Shown one piece after another: positions 26,638 through 35,877 of a stretch of 64,000 nt of DNA. The stretch comes from Candidatus Manganitrophaceae bacterium. Lineage in GTDB: Bacteria > Nitrospirota > Nitrospiria > SBBL01 > Manganitrophaceae. Within the stretch, counting starts at the first letter, position 1, and every line of letters begins with the position of its first letter. The stretch is taken from assembly GCA_016200325.1 (NCBI GenBank), contig JACQEZ010000018.1, positions 1 to 64,000 on the forward strand, read 5' to 3'. Under the pieces are notes generated by a model that searched no databases, had not been told where the DNA came from, and was given only the letters and a program-made list of their open reading frames with translations. Made by a program: the position numbers and the translations under genes.

Positions 26638-27363
26638 ATGAAGGTGACGGCAGCAGGATTAACCGACGTCGGTCGAGTCCGTCGTTCCAACGAGGACAGT
26701 CTCGGACTTTTTCCAGAGTTCAATCTTTATGTGGTTGCAGACGGAATGGGGGGACATGCGGCGGGCGAGGTCGCAAGCCGGATTGCCGTCCAGTCGATCC
26801 AGGAGTTCTTTTCCTCCCCTGAGATTACCGAGCAGACGGCGGAGATGAAGCTGGCCCGCGCCATCGGGTACGCCAACGAGAAAATCTATGAGGCGGGGGA
26901 GAAAGATTCATCCCTCAGTGGGATGGGAACCACCGTCGTGGCGGTCGTCGCCCACCCGACCGAGACCATCATCGGTTACGTCGGCGACAGCCGCGTCTAT
27001 CTATTTCAGGAGGACAAGACGCGGCAGCTGACGCAGGACCATTCCCTCGTCAATGAATATGTCCGAAAGGGACTTCTTACCGCAGAGGCCGCACAACATC
27101 ATCCCCTGAAACATGTGATCAGCCGCGCCCTGGGAACCAGCCCCAGGGTCGACGTGGAGACCCTCCGACAGGCATCGGTTCCAAGAAATATTCTCCTCCT
27201 CTGCTCGGACGGGTTGAGCAACAAGCTGACCTTGGAAGAGATCAATACCATTCTCACCACAATGAACGACAATCTTGAGAAAGCATGCCGTGCATTGGTG
27301 GAGAGGGCGAAAGAAAAGGGAGGCGAAGACAACATTACGGTGGTCTTGATCGGCTATCAGTAA
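26638..27363 (+). CDS. PP2C-family serine/threonine protein phosphatase
   Basis: A 241-residue Stp1/PrpC-type phosphatase. Metal-binding motifs are RRSNEDS (first Asp), VVADGMGGHAAGE, GDSRVYLF and the C-terminal GGEDNITVV. It dephosphorylates Ser/Thr residues in the cytoplasm with Mn or Mg. Usually a Hanks-type kinase is its partner, but none is in the window. GAGGGG precedes the ATG. A sigma-54 response regulator gene follows after about 150 bases on the same strand. Confidence 0.95.
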   Translation: MKVTAAGLTDVGRVRRSNEDSLGLFPEFNLYVVADGMGGHAAGEVASRIAVQSIQEFFSSPEITEQTAEMKLARAIGYANEKIYEAGEKDSSLSGMGTTVVAVVAHPTETIIGYVGDSRVYLFQEDKTRQLTQDHSLVNEYVRKGLLTAEAAQHHPLKHVISRALGTSPRVDVETLRQASVPRNILLLCSDGLSNKLTLEEINTILTTMNDNLEKACRALVERAKEKGGEDNITVVLIGYQ

Positions 27364-27515
27364 GCAGCAGCCGCGCTCTCTCCAGACGCCTCTCTCCGGA
27401 AATGTGCCGGAGGCCTGAAAGAGCGACGCATCCGTTTCCCGGTCCATTCAGATTCATATCGAATCAATCAAACTCAACCAGAAAGCGGTCGGTCGGCGAG
27501 ACCCGCCAGGGCGAG

Positions 27516-28937
27516 ATGAAGAAAATCCTCATCATCGATGATGAGAGCAGCGTCCAGGAGTCCTTCCAAGCCTTCTTAAAGAAGGACTACTCCCTTCTTT
27601 TTGCGTCGGACGGCCGAGAAGGAATCCAGCGCTTCCAAGAGAATCAACCCGAGCTGGTCCTCCTCGACCTCCAGATGCCGAGGCTGGACGGAATGGCGAC
27701 GCTGAAGCGGCTGCGAGAGATCGACGAGAAAATCCCGATCATCATGCTGACGGCGACACGGACGATAAAAACGGCGGTCGAGGCGATCAAGGCCGGCGCC
27801 GATGACTACGTGACCAAACCGTTCGACCTGGAAGAACTTCAATGGATTCTGTCAAAAACGCTGGCCAATCGCGATCTGGAGAAAGAGGTCCAGTCGCTGA
27901 GGACGGAGGTCTCCAGGCGATATGGCTATGAGAATATTATTGGAAACAGCCGCGCCATGCAGGAGATGTTTGAGAAAGTCCGGCACGTCGCCGACACCAA
28001 GACGACCGTCCTGTTGCTCGGAGAGAGCGGCACCGGAAAAGAGCTGATCGCAAAAGCGCTCCACTATAACAGCAGCCGGAGCACCGCCCCGTTTGTCGCC
28101 ATTAACTGCGCCGCCATTCCCGAGACCCTCCTCGAAAGCGAGTTATTCGGTCACGAGCGCGGGGCCTTTACCGATGCACAGTCACGCCGAATCGGGCGGT
28201 TCGAACAGGCCCATCGCGGCACCCTCTTTCTTGATGAGATCGCCGAGCTCTCCCTTCCGTGCCAAGCGAAGATCCTCCGTGCCCTGGAGGAGCGGAAATT
28301 CATGCGCGTCGGCGGCTCGCAACTCCTGGAGGCCGATGTCCGCCTCATCGCGGCGACGAACAAGAACTTAGAAGAGGAGATTCAAAAAGGATCTTTCCGT
28401 GAGGATCTCTTTTACCGAATCAATGTCATTCCCATCGTCCTCCCCCCGCTCCGGACCCGGAAAGAAGACATCCCTCTCCTCCTCAAGCACTTCCTTGAAA
28501 AAAAGAGCCTGGCGCATCGTCTCCCGATGAAATCGATCACCCCTTCGGCAATCGAAGTCCTCATTCAACATGATTGGCCGGGAAACGTCCGCGAGATGGA
28601 AAACATGATCGAGCAGATGAGCGCCCTGGCCGCTTCCGACCAGATCGACCTGAACGATATCCCGGCTGCAATCCGAAGAGGGTCCAACCGCGCCCCGGCG
28701 GCGGGGGCGATCCCTCTGGGTGAGATGACGCTGGAGCAGGCGGTGGAACGGCTCGAGCGGCAGATGATCTCACAGGCGCTTCATCAGACCCGGCAGGTGC
28801 AGACCCGCGCCGCCAAATTGCTTGGCATCACCCGCCGCCAGCTAAAATACAAAATGGATGCATTGGGATTAACGGAGAAATACGAAGGAGGGGAACCCGA
28901 AGAACCTCAATCGGGGATCATGGGGGATCATGAATGA
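27516..28937 (+). CDS. Sigma-54-dependent response regulator (NtrC family)
   Basis: A 473-residue activator with three domains: a receiver (1-120, phospho-acceptor Asp51 in LVLLDLQMP), an AAA+ sigma-54 interaction domain (about 140-375; Walker A GESGTGKE, Walker B GTLFLDEIAEL) and a Fis-type helix-turn-helix (about 415-460, ARAAKLLGITRRQLKYKMDALG). The loop that contacts sigma-54 reads GAFTDA rather than GAFTGA. The ATG at 27516 is chosen because the receiver starts MKKILIIDDE there; longer upstream frames overlap the phosphatase gene. No cognate kinase is adjacent. It could activate promoters such as that of pilA, but nothing links them directly. Confidence 0.93.
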   Translation: MKKILIIDDESSVQESFQAFLKKDYSLLFASDGREGIQRFQENQPELVLLDLQMPRLDGMATLKRLREIDEKIPIIMLTATRTIKTAVEAIKAGADDYVTKPFDLEELQWILSKTLANRDLEKEVQSLRTEVSRRYGYENIIGNSRAMQEMFEKVRHVADTKTTVLLLGESGTGKELIAKALHYNSSRSTAPFVAINCAAIPETLLESELFGHERGAFTDAQSRRIGRFEQAHRGTLFLDEIAELSLPCQAKILRALEERKFMRVGGSQLLEADVRLIAATNKNLEEEIQKGSFREDLFYRINVIPIVLPPLRTRKEDIPLLLKHFLEKKSLAHRLPMKSITPSAIEVLIQHDWPGNVREMENMIEQMSALAASDQIDLNDIPAAIRRGSNRAPAAGAIPLGEMTLEQAVERLERQMISQALHQTRQVQTRAAKLLGITRRQLKYKMDALGLTEKYEGGEPEEPQSGIMGDHE

Positions 28938-28975
28938 TCAATAAAGTTTAGAAACAGACCGTCAATTCGACGTTT

Positions 28976-29590
28976 TTAGCCCTTCTCTCCCGGACCTCGG
29001 ACACCGCCGCTTAAAAGCCGCTCGACATATTTCCCGATCAGATCGCTCTCCAGATTTACCTGACTGCCGACCTGCTTCAGCCCCAACGTCGTCGCCTTCG
29101 CGGTATGGGGAATAATGGAAAGGGTCACCCCGCGGTCGGTGAGGGTATTGATCGTAAGGCTCACCCCATCCACGGCGATCGACCCTTTTTTGATGCAATA
29201 CTTTAAAATGTCCGGCGGGACCTCAATCGTCAGAAGGATGGCATTCTCTTCCTGTTCGCGCGCTCGGATCATCCCGATTCCTTCCACATGGCCCGAGACA
29301 AGATGTCCTCCGATCCGGTCCATAATACGCATCGCCCGCTCCAGATTGACCGGATCTCCCACCCTCAAACCTCCCAAAGTGGTTACTCGCGCCGTCTCCG
29401 GAGAGAGGTCGACCGTGAAGCCGCTTTCCGTCCGTGTGGCGGCCGTCGTGCAGACACCGTTTAGTGTCACACTGTCGCCCAGCTCCAGATCCTCTAAGAT
29501 CGCCGTCGCCAACAGGGTGAGCCGCATCGACCTGAGATTTCGATCGATCTCGGTCACCACCCCCATCTCTTCAATAATTCCGGTAAACAT
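28976..29590 (-). CDS. ribE: Riboflavin synthase, alpha chain
   Basis: A 204-residue protein with two lumazine-binding repeats. It starts MFTGIIEEMGVV, and the second repeat begins near residue 98 (HLVSGHVEGIG). It dismutates 6,7-dimethyl-8-ribityllumazine into riboflavin. The start overlaps the stop of the esterase gene by one base, so it is the third gene of ribD-esterase-ribE. No FMN riboswitch is visible upstream of the cluster. Confidence 0.96.
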   Translation of the reverse strand: MFTGIIEEMGVVTEIDRNLRSMRLTLLATAILEDLELGDSVTLNGVCTTAATRTESGFTVDLSPETARVTTLGGLRVGDPVNLERAMRIMDRIGGHLVSGHVEGIGMIRAREQEENAILLTIEVPPDILKYCIKKGSIAVDGVSLTINTLTDRGVTLSIIPHTAKATTLGLKQVGSQVNLESDLIGKYVERLLSGGVRGPGEKG

Positions 29591-30906
29591 TATTTTGCTT
29601 TTCCCGTTAAATCCACGGTCACAGATGCAGGATACAGGGCACCCGGATCATGACGTCGCTTCGTCTCCTTTAAGAGAGGCACAATCTCCTCCGAAAGACG
29701 CCCTTCGAAACTCTTCTTGCCGTTGGTGAAGACGACCACCGGCTTTGAGAAATCGATCAGCTTTCGATTAAAGAAAAGGGTATAGCGTCCTACCCGCTCG
29801 GTCGTCACATTGACCCGGTTCTCCTTGACTTCGGCCGTGAGCGATGAGAACGCTCCCTTTTTCACCCGCTCCGCCTCTTCCGGCTCGAAGATCGATCCCA
29901 ACACATTCGCCACCTCCCCTTCCGTCTGATTGATTTCGGTCCAATAGAACGGCTCCAGATGCTCCGAATCCCGGAGCGAGACGACCCGCTTCGGATAAGG
30001 CTGGCGGTGCTGCTGGTCAAACCAGGCGACCAGATCGGGAAGCTCCTCTTTCGGAAAAAAATGGCCGCCGGCCATCGGGTGCAATCGGTCGTGCTCTCGA
30101 TAGACAAAGGGGATCTGGTGTTCCGTCAGATACTCACTGATCTTTCTGGAGAGCATCACCGGCATCACTTCGTCTTTGGCGCCATGGACGATATAAATGC
30201 CGGTGGTCGAGAGATTCTGGAGGAAGGGAAAGATCTCGTCTGGAATACCGGACGCCATCGGGGCGATGGCGGCAAAACGGTCGGCGTGGAAAATCCCGAT
30301 CAAGTAGGCCCCGATCCCACCGTTCGACATTCCGGTCAAATAGATCCGATTCGGATCGATCCGATACTTCGATTGAACCGCATCGATCACCGACAAGACC
30401 AACGCCTCTCCTTCCGGCGTCCACCAGGCCCCATTGACCATGGTCGGACAGGCAAGGAGCGACTTCTCCCCAAGCCGTGCCTGCCACCGCTCCAAGTAAC
30501 TGTCTCCGGTAAAACCGGCTCCATGGAGACAGATAATGAGCGGATAGGGATTCGCAGGATCATACTTCTCTGGAACATACAGGGCGTAATCGGCCTGCTC
30601 TTCTCCCATATTAATGTTGAGATGAAGCGGCCCGACCGACGGCTGCGGCGGATAGAGCACCCCCTCCTGAATGGCCGTCTCAATCTGTACGACGGTCACC
30701 CCCTTCTGCGACTGAATTTCACTAAGGAGCGCCTCCGATTGCGTGTCGTCTTCGGAGGCGAGGTATTGCTGGACAGAGAGATTGAGATTCCCCTGCGGAG
30801 CGGGACCGCCGGTCGGCCCGGCGGCCGGACTCACCCGTTGGGTCTCGGCACAGCCGGCGCAGAAGACCATTAAGAAGAAGAACATCCAAGTTCGCATCGG
30901 CCTCAC
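29590..30906 (-). CDS. Lipoprotein alpha/beta-hydrolase (esterase or peptidase)
   Basis: A 438-residue protein with a lipoprotein signal (hydrophobic FFFLMVFCAGC, Cys19). The catalytic core (about 110-310) has an oxyanion/strand region LIICLHGAGFTG, the nucleophile elbow GMSNGG, and a candidate His in HPMAGGHFF. It resembles polyhydroxybutyrate-depolymerase or feruloyl-esterase-like hydrolases, and the substrate is unknown. The C-terminal 120 residues form an extra domain. Its start overlaps the stop of ribD by 4 bases. A periplasmic lipoprotein inside a cytoplasmic riboflavin operon is unexpected. Confidence 0.82.
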   Translation of the reverse strand: MRPMRTWMFFFLMVFCAGCAETQRVSPAAGPTGGPAPQGNLNLSVQQYLASEDDTQSEALLSEIQSQKGVTVVQIETAIQEGVLYPPQPSVGPLHLNINMGEEQADYALYVPEKYDPANPYPLIICLHGAGFTGDSYLERWQARLGEKSLLACPTMVNGAWWTPEGEALVLSVIDAVQSKYRIDPNRIYLTGMSNGGIGAYLIGIFHADRFAAIAPMASGIPDEIFPFLQNLSTTGIYIVHGAKDEVMPVMLSRKISEYLTEHQIPFVYREHDRLHPMAGGHFFPKEELPDLVAWFDQQHRQPYPKRVVSLRDSEHLEPFYWTEINQTEGEVANVLGSIFEPEEAERVKKGAFSSLTAEVKENRVNVTTERVGRYTLFFNRKLIDFSKPVVVFTNGKKSFEGRLSEEIVPLLKETKRRHDPGALYPASVTVDLTGKAK

Positions 30907-32027
30907 GCATCACCTCCTCTTTCCCCCTTCCGGGGGTAACCTTCAATTCGTAGATCTTCTCCTACCTTCCGAGCAGTCATCTGCTGGAGATTGAGTGCAT
31001 CGTTGAGATTTGGAATCGCCTTCCCGGAGACGACACTTCGCGCATCATCGCCGCAGAGGAGTTTGGGAGCGATGTAAAAAACAACCTTATCGACCACCCC
31101 GGCGCGAAGCGCCATCCCATTCACCACCCCTCCCCCTTCGATCATTACACTCGTGATCTCACGTGCTCCGAGCCGCTCGAAGAGAAGATTGAACGGGATG
31201 ATTCCTTGCCTTTGAGAAAAACGGAACAGCTCGACCCCGCGCTTTTCCAGCGCCCTTGCTTTTTCGGCGGAGGCCCTCCCCGTCGTGACCACCCAGGTCG
31301 GCGCGTCTGAAATCGATGTCACCAACCTCGATCGGACCGGAATCTTCAGATGTGGGTCGATGACCACCCGCACCGGATTTTTGGCTCCCGGCCGGCGCGC
31401 GGTCAACATCGGGTCGTCGGCCAACACCGTTCCGATCCCCACCAAAACCGCATCGACCTCCGATCGAAGCCGGTGCACCTCTCGTCGGGCCGCCTCCCCG
31501 GTGATCCAGCGCGACGCCCCCTTCGCCGTGGCGATCCGGCCGTCAAGGGTGGCCGCCGCCTTCAAGATCACGAATGGCCGGCCGGTGGTGATGTACTTGA
31601 TGAAGACTTCATTCAGCTGCGCCGCCTCGGGTTGCAGCACCCCTTCGGTAACATCGATTCCCTTTTTTCGGAGGAGATCCAGCCCGCCGCCGGAGACCGC
31701 CGGGTTCGGATCGATCATCGCAGCGACCACCCGCCGAAGACCACTTTTTAAGATCGCATCGGTACAAGGAAGGGTGCGCTTTCCGGCGTGACAGCAGGGC
31801 TCCAGGCTGGTGTAGAGGGTTGCTCCCTTGGCTTTCATCCCCGCTTCGGCAAGGGCCAACACCTCGGCATGCGGCGCGCCCGCTTTCGGGTGAAAACCTT
31901 CACCGAGAATGACGCCGTTTTTGACGACCACCGCGCCGACCATCGGGTTCGGCGCGGTTTTGCCGCGGCCTCGTTCGGCCAGACGAAGCGCCCGCCTCAT
32001 ATATTTTCGGTCTTCTGGCTCCGACAT
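30903..32027 (-). CDS. ribD: Bifunctional diaminohydroxyphosphoribosylaminopyrimidine deaminase / reductase
   Basis: A 374-residue bifunctional enzyme for the second and third steps of riboflavin synthesis. The deaminase half (1-145) has zinc site HAEVLALAEA and EPCCHAGKRTLPC. The reductase half (150-370) contains VILKAAATLDGRIATAKGAS and VMIEGGGVVNGMAL. In the deaminase motif the usual Pro-Pro-Cys is Leu-Pro-Cys, a mild change that keeps the cysteine ligands. It is the first gene of the rib cluster on this strand. Confidence 0.96.
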   Translation of the reverse strand: MSEPEDRKYMRRALRLAERGRGKTAPNPMVGAVVVKNGVILGEGFHPKAGAPHAEVLALAEAGMKAKGATLYTSLEPCCHAGKRTLPCTDAILKSGLRRVVAAMIDPNPAVSGGGLDLLRKKGIDVTEGVLQPEAAQLNEVFIKYITTGRPFVILKAAATLDGRIATAKGASRWITGEAARREVHRLRSEVDAVLVGIGTVLADDPMLTARRPGAKNPVRVVIDPHLKIPVRSRLVTSISDAPTWVVTTGRASAEKARALEKRGVELFRFSQRQGIIPFNLLFERLGAREITSVMIEGGGVVNGMALRAGVVDKVVFYIAPKLLCGDDARSVVSGKAIPNLNDALNLQQMTARKVGEDLRIEGYPRKGERGGDA

Positions 32028-32192
32028 GACCGTTACTATATAAGCGGGCCGCTTCGGATGTCAAATCGATTGCATTCAGGTTAGCATTGGGAGAGAAAGA
32101 GAATCAAGGGAGGAGGTGGATAGAATTTATATTCATAAAAAACAGACGCGGGAATACTTGAAAGAAAAGGCGGACGCGCCGTTTCTCCATCA

Positions 32193-32227
32193 CTTCTGAA
32201 TTCTGACTTCTGACTTCCGACTCCTGC
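32193..32227. repeat. Short tandem heptamer repeat
   Basis: Five consecutive 7-base units related to CTTCTGA (CTTCTGA, ATTCTGA, CTTCTGA, CTTCCGA, CTCCTGC) between ribD and the 122-residue gene. It has no coding sense. It resembles the short tandemly repeated heptamers known from several bacterial genomes. The rest of 32028-32243 shows nothing else. Confidence 0.7.
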
Positions 32228-32243
32228 TTTTAAAGCCTCATTT

Positions 32244-32612
32244 TCAGTAGTCTTCCATCGTGTCTTCTTTTAGAATCTGTCCCATTTCATCTTCCTCCTC
32301 TTCATCCCGGAGGACGCCATATATTTTCTTCTGGAGGGCTTGCGCTTTTTCCCAGCTTTCCGTGAAGAGGATCGCTTCGGTAAAAGAGGAAGCGGGGCCA
32401 AGTTTTGCTTCCGGGAAATTGGATTGCATGAGTTCGATATGGTCTACCTTGGAAAACTTCACCCAAACGGCCGGTCTGGCCGGGATTTTTAGGACCGGGT
32501 CGGTCTCGGCCGAATCCTTTGTAAAACGATACCAGGACAGGGCGAACTCATGGAGCGCTTCGTCCTCATCGTCGGGAACAACTTTGACCGCCCAGACCGT
32601 CTGAATCTTCAT
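32244..32612 (-). CDS. Uncharacterised acidic protein
   Basis: A 122-residue soluble protein that I do not recognise. The N-terminus MKIQTVWAVKVVPDDEDEAL suggests a small alpha/beta domain, and the C-terminus is strongly acidic (about 103-122, RDEEEEDEMGQ). There is no signal peptide or membrane segment. A GGAGGC box lies upstream. It stands alone between ppdK and ribD on the same strand, flanked by a heptamer repeat on one side and a 30-base palindrome on the other. Codon use and composition look native. Confidence 0.7.
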   Translation of the reverse strand: MKIQTVWAVKVVPDDEDEALHEFALSWYRFTKDSAETDPVLKIPARPAVWVKFSKVDHIELMQSNFPEAKLGPASSFTEAILFTESWEKAQALQKKIYGVLRDEEEEDEMGQILKEDTMEDY

Positions 32613-32635
32613 TGCCGCCTCCCTGTATTGAAAAA

Positions 32636-32665
32636 CGTAGGGGCGTATTGAAATACGCCCCTACG
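32636..32665. repeat. Extragenic palindrome, CGTAGGGGCGTATT family
   Basis: A perfect 14-bp inverted repeat (32636-32649 with 32652-32665) around a GA loop, lying between ppdK and the uncharacterised gene. Palindromes of the GTAGGGGCG type are common interspersed elements in bacterial genomes and are probably non-autonomous mobile elements. In this position it may also act as a weak bidirectional terminator. Confidence 0.85.
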
Positions 32666-32697
32666 AATGATGAACCCGATTTGTCTAAGATAGCCGA

Positions 32698-35373
32698 TCA
32701 GACCGTGGCGCGGTGGCCGGCCTCTTTCCCCTTGGTCTTCATCTTTCCTTTGATCGCCGCCTGCGCCGCCGCGAGCCGCGCGATCGGCACACGGAACGGA
32801 GAACAGCTGACATAATTCAAGCCGATCCGATGGCAGAACTCGATCGAGGTCGGCTCGCCCCCATGTTCGCCGCAGATTCCGATCTTCATCCCGGCGCGGG
32901 TCGAACGCCCCTTCTCTACCCCCATCTTCATCAGAAGCCCGACCCCCTCCTGATCGACGGCAACGAACGGATCTTGGTCGAGAATCCCTTTTCGGATATA
33001 CTCCGGCAAAAACCGGCCGGAATCGTCCCGTGAGAGACCGAAGGTCGTCTGGGTCAAATCGTTGGTGCCGAATGAGAAGAACTCCGCCTCTTTCGCAATT
33101 TGATCGGCCACCAGGACTGCCCGCGGCAGTTCAATCATCGTTCCAATCGAATACTCCACCTTCTTTTTATACCGGGCCATCACCTCCTGCGCAATTTTGA
33201 CGCAGAGCGCCCTCATGTCCGACAGCTCTTTGATGTGGGCGACCAGCGGGATCATCACCTCCGGAATCACCTTCATCCCCTCTTTCCCCAGCTCGCAGGC
33301 CGCTTCGAAGATCGCCTGCGCCTGCATCTCGTAAATCTCCGGATAGGTGATCCCGAGGCGGCATCCGCGGTGGCCGAGCATCGGGTTGAACTCGTGAAGG
33401 CTCTTGTTCTTCGCCCGAAGGAGCTCGACCGCCACCCCCATCTCGCGGGAGAGCTCCTCGAGATCGGCCTCCGTCTGCGGGAGAAATTCATGCAGCGGGG
33501 GGTCCAAGAGACGAATCGTCACCGGCAGCCCCTTCATCTCCCGGAAGATTCCGATAAAGTCGCTCTTCTGCATCGGCAGGAGCTTTGCCAATGCCCGTTT
33601 TCGCCCTTCGACCGTGTCGGCGAGGATCATCTCGCGGACCGCCTTGATCCGGTCTCCCTCGAAGAACATATGTTCGGTCCGGCAGAGTCCGATTCCCTCC
33701 GCGCCGAAGCCGCGCGCCACGCGGGCATCGTGCGGAGTATCGGCATTGGCGCGGACCTTGAGGGTCCGAGCGTCATCGGCCCATCCCATGATCGTTTTGA
33801 AAGCGGCGGAAAGCTCCGGCTGGATTAATTCGACCTGGCCCAAGATGACCTCGCCGGTCGAGCCGTTGAGGGAAATATAATCCCCCTCCTTCACCGTGAC
33901 GTTGCCGGCGGAAAAAACCTTCTTCTCTTCGTCGACCATGAGCGCGCCGCAGCCGGCCACGCAGCACTTCCCCATCCCGCGGGCGACCACCGCCGCGTGC
34001 GACGTCATCCCCCCCCGGGCGGTGACGATCCCCTCCGCCGCATGCATCCCGCCGATGTCTTCCGGCGACGTCTCGGTCCGGACCAAGATCACCTTCTCAT
34101 GCCGCTCCGCCATCCGCTGCGCCTCCTCGGCGGTGAAGACGACCTTTCCGATTGCCGCGCCGGGCGAAGCGGGAAGCCCTTTGGCGATGACATGCACCTT
34201 CACCTTCGGGTCGATCATCGGGTGTAAAAGCTGGTCGAGTTGGAGCGGATCGACGCGGAGCAGCGCCGTCTCCTTGGTGATCAGCTTCTCCTTCGCCATG
34301 TCGACCGCAATCTTGACCGCCGCCGCTGCGGTCCGTTTGCCGACCCGCGTCTGGAGCATGTAGAGCTTTCCCTCTTGAATCGTAAACTCGATGTCGAGCA
34401 TGTCTTTGTAATGTTGCTCGAGCTTTTTGTAGACGTTGATCAGATCGCGATAGGCTTTCGGCAACTTCTGTTTTAAGGCGCCAATCGGCAGCGGCGTCCG
34501 AATCCCGGCGACGACATCCTCCCCCTGGGCATTGAAGAGGAACTCGCCGAAGAAGCGCCGCTCGCCAGTGGACGGATCGCGCGTGAAGGCAACACCGGTC
34601 CCGGAGGTCTCCCCCAGATTTCCGAAGACCATCGCGACGACGCTGACGGCGGTCCCCCAGGTATCTGGAATGCCGTTGAGCCGGCGATAGGTCATCGCCC
34701 GCTGTCCGAACCAGGAGTTGAAAACGGCGTTGATCCCAAGCCGCAGCTGATCGAGCGGGTCTTCGGGAAAGCTCTGGCCGGTTTCATTCAGGACGATTTT
34801 CTTGTAGGTCTGCACCAGCTCTTTCAGGGCGTCGGCCGAGAGCTCGGTGTCGAGCCGGACGCGGAGCTGCGATTTTTTCTCCTCCAGCGCTTTCTCGAAC
34901 TTCTCCCGCTTCACCCCCATCACGACCGCGCCGAACATCGAGATGAACCGGCGGTAGGCGTCATAACCGAACCGCTCGTTCTTCGTCTTCTCGATCAGGC
35001 CGACCACCGTCTGGTCATTGAGGCCGAGGTTCAAGACCGTGTCCATCATCCCCGGCATCGAGGCGCGCGCGCCGGATCGGACGGAGACAAGCAGCGGGCT
35101 CTGCGGATCGCCGAACCGGGCCCCCATCAGTTTTTCAACCCGCTTCAGGGCAACGAGCGCCTCCTCCCAGAGCCCCTTCGGATGGCGCTTGTCGTTGTCA
35201 AAAAACGCGATGCACGCCTCGGTCGTAATCGTAAACCCCGCCGGGACCGGAATACCGAGCCGTGTCATCTCCGCCAGACCGGCCCCTTTCCCGCCGAGGA
35301 GTTCTTTCATATCCCCCCGTCCATCCGCTCGGCCGTCGCCGAAAAAATAGACAAACTTTTTCTTTGTTGCCAT
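32698..35373 (-). CDS. ppdK: Pyruvate, phosphate dikinase
   Basis: An 891-residue enzyme that interconverts pyruvate + ATP + Pi with phosphoenolpyruvate + AMP + PPi in the cytoplasm. The ATP-grasp nucleotide domain starts GGKGAGLAEM, the swivelling phospho-His lies in GGMTSHAAVVARGMGK, and the C-terminal PEP/pyruvate barrel has EIMIPLV-type motifs and the catalytic segment GEHGGEPTS. Length is normal. GGGAGG precedes the ATG. It fits gluconeogenic supply of PEP in an autotroph or acetate user, which is inference. Confidence 0.97.
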   Translation of the reverse strand: MATKKKFVYFFGDGRADGRGDMKELLGGKGAGLAEMTRLGIPVPAGFTITTEACIAFFDNDKRHPKGLWEEALVALKRVEKLMGARFGDPQSPLLVSVRSGARASMPGMMDTVLNLGLNDQTVVGLIEKTKNERFGYDAYRRFISMFGAVVMGVKREKFEKALEEKKSQLRVRLDTELSADALKELVQTYKKIVLNETGQSFPEDPLDQLRLGINAVFNSWFGQRAMTYRRLNGIPDTWGTAVSVVAMVFGNLGETSGTGVAFTRDPSTGERRFFGEFLFNAQGEDVVAGIRTPLPIGALKQKLPKAYRDLINVYKKLEQHYKDMLDIEFTIQEGKLYMLQTRVGKRTAAAAVKIAVDMAKEKLITKETALLRVDPLQLDQLLHPMIDPKVKVHVIAKGLPASPGAAIGKVVFTAEEAQRMAERHEKVILVRTETSPEDIGGMHAAEGIVTARGGMTSHAAVVARGMGKCCVAGCGALMVDEEKKVFSAGNVTVKEGDYISLNGSTGEVILGQVELIQPELSAAFKTIMGWADDARTLKVRANADTPHDARVARGFGAEGIGLCRTEHMFFEGDRIKAVREMILADTVEGRKRALAKLLPMQKSDFIGIFREMKGLPVTIRLLDPPLHEFLPQTEADLEELSREMGVAVELLRAKNKSLHEFNPMLGHRGCRLGITYPEIYEMQAQAIFEAACELGKEGMKVIPEVMIPLVAHIKELSDMRALCVKIAQEVMARYKKKVEYSIGTMIELPRAVLVADQIAKEAEFFSFGTNDLTQTTFGLSRDDSGRFLPEYIRKGILDQDPFVAVDQEGVGLLMKMGVEKGRSTRAGMKIGICGEHGGEPTSIEFCHRIGLNYVSCSPFRVPIARLAAAQAAIKGKMKTKGKEAGHRATV

Positions 35374-35445
35374 TCCTGCCTCCCATTTCTCTTCTGAGAT
35401 CAGAATCGTTGTGAAAAAACCTTCCCAACATCCACGATATTTATT

Positions 35446-35877
35446 CTAATGATTTCCTCGTTTCAAATCAGCAGATTCTTTTACAAGCGGGATCTGAATA
35501 TTAATTCCACTTTTCGAGGCAAGCGGAACGACCACCAGCCGCTGCTCCGCAGCGTAGAAACCGACCGGCTCTCCGGCATCCCAAAGATGATTCCCGTTGA
35601 GATCGACAAAAGCCCTCAGATAATAAATCCCCGGACGGACGTGAAGGGCGTAAGCGCCCGATTGCATTACGGCGGTGGAAAAGACCGGCCGCGGCGAGAA
35701 TTGGGGGCGATCATAGACTTCGATGACGATCGGTCCGGGAGGGTTTCCGACATAGATCACCTCCCCGCTGATCGTCAAGATCTCCGTCTGGATCCCGGCT
35801 CCCCCCGACGCAGACGCCCAGAGAAGGCCGAGCAGGCCGGCGAGGAGCCCTCCCAGCGTGGCCACTCGAAATCTCAT
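35446..35877 (-). CDS. Secreted protein with a carboxypeptidase-regulatory-like beta fold
   Basis: A 143-residue product with a signal peptide (hydrophobic LLAGLLGLLWASA, cleavage near residue 26) and a beta-sandwich domain of the kind seen in transthyretin-like or CarboxypepD_reg modules: ISGEVIYVGNPPGPIVIEVY, then GIYYLRAFVDLNGNHLWDAGEP, an Asp/Asn-rich calcium-like loop. The exact role is unknown. It overlaps the 3' end of glyS by 4 bases, so it is expressed with the glycyl-tRNA synthetase genes. That pairing is unexplained. Confidence 0.75.
   Translation of the reverse strand: MRFRVATLGGLLAGLLGLLWASASGGAGIQTEILTISGEVIYVGNPPGPIVIEVYDRPQFSPRPVFSTAVMQSGAYALHVRPGIYYLRAFVDLNGNHLWDAGEPVGFYAAEQRLVVVPLASKSGINIQIPLVKESADLKRGNH

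Noticed and set aside
32028-32243. An FMN riboswitch upstream of ribD
   Set aside because: None of the conserved RFN-element stems could be found; only a heptamer repeat is visible.
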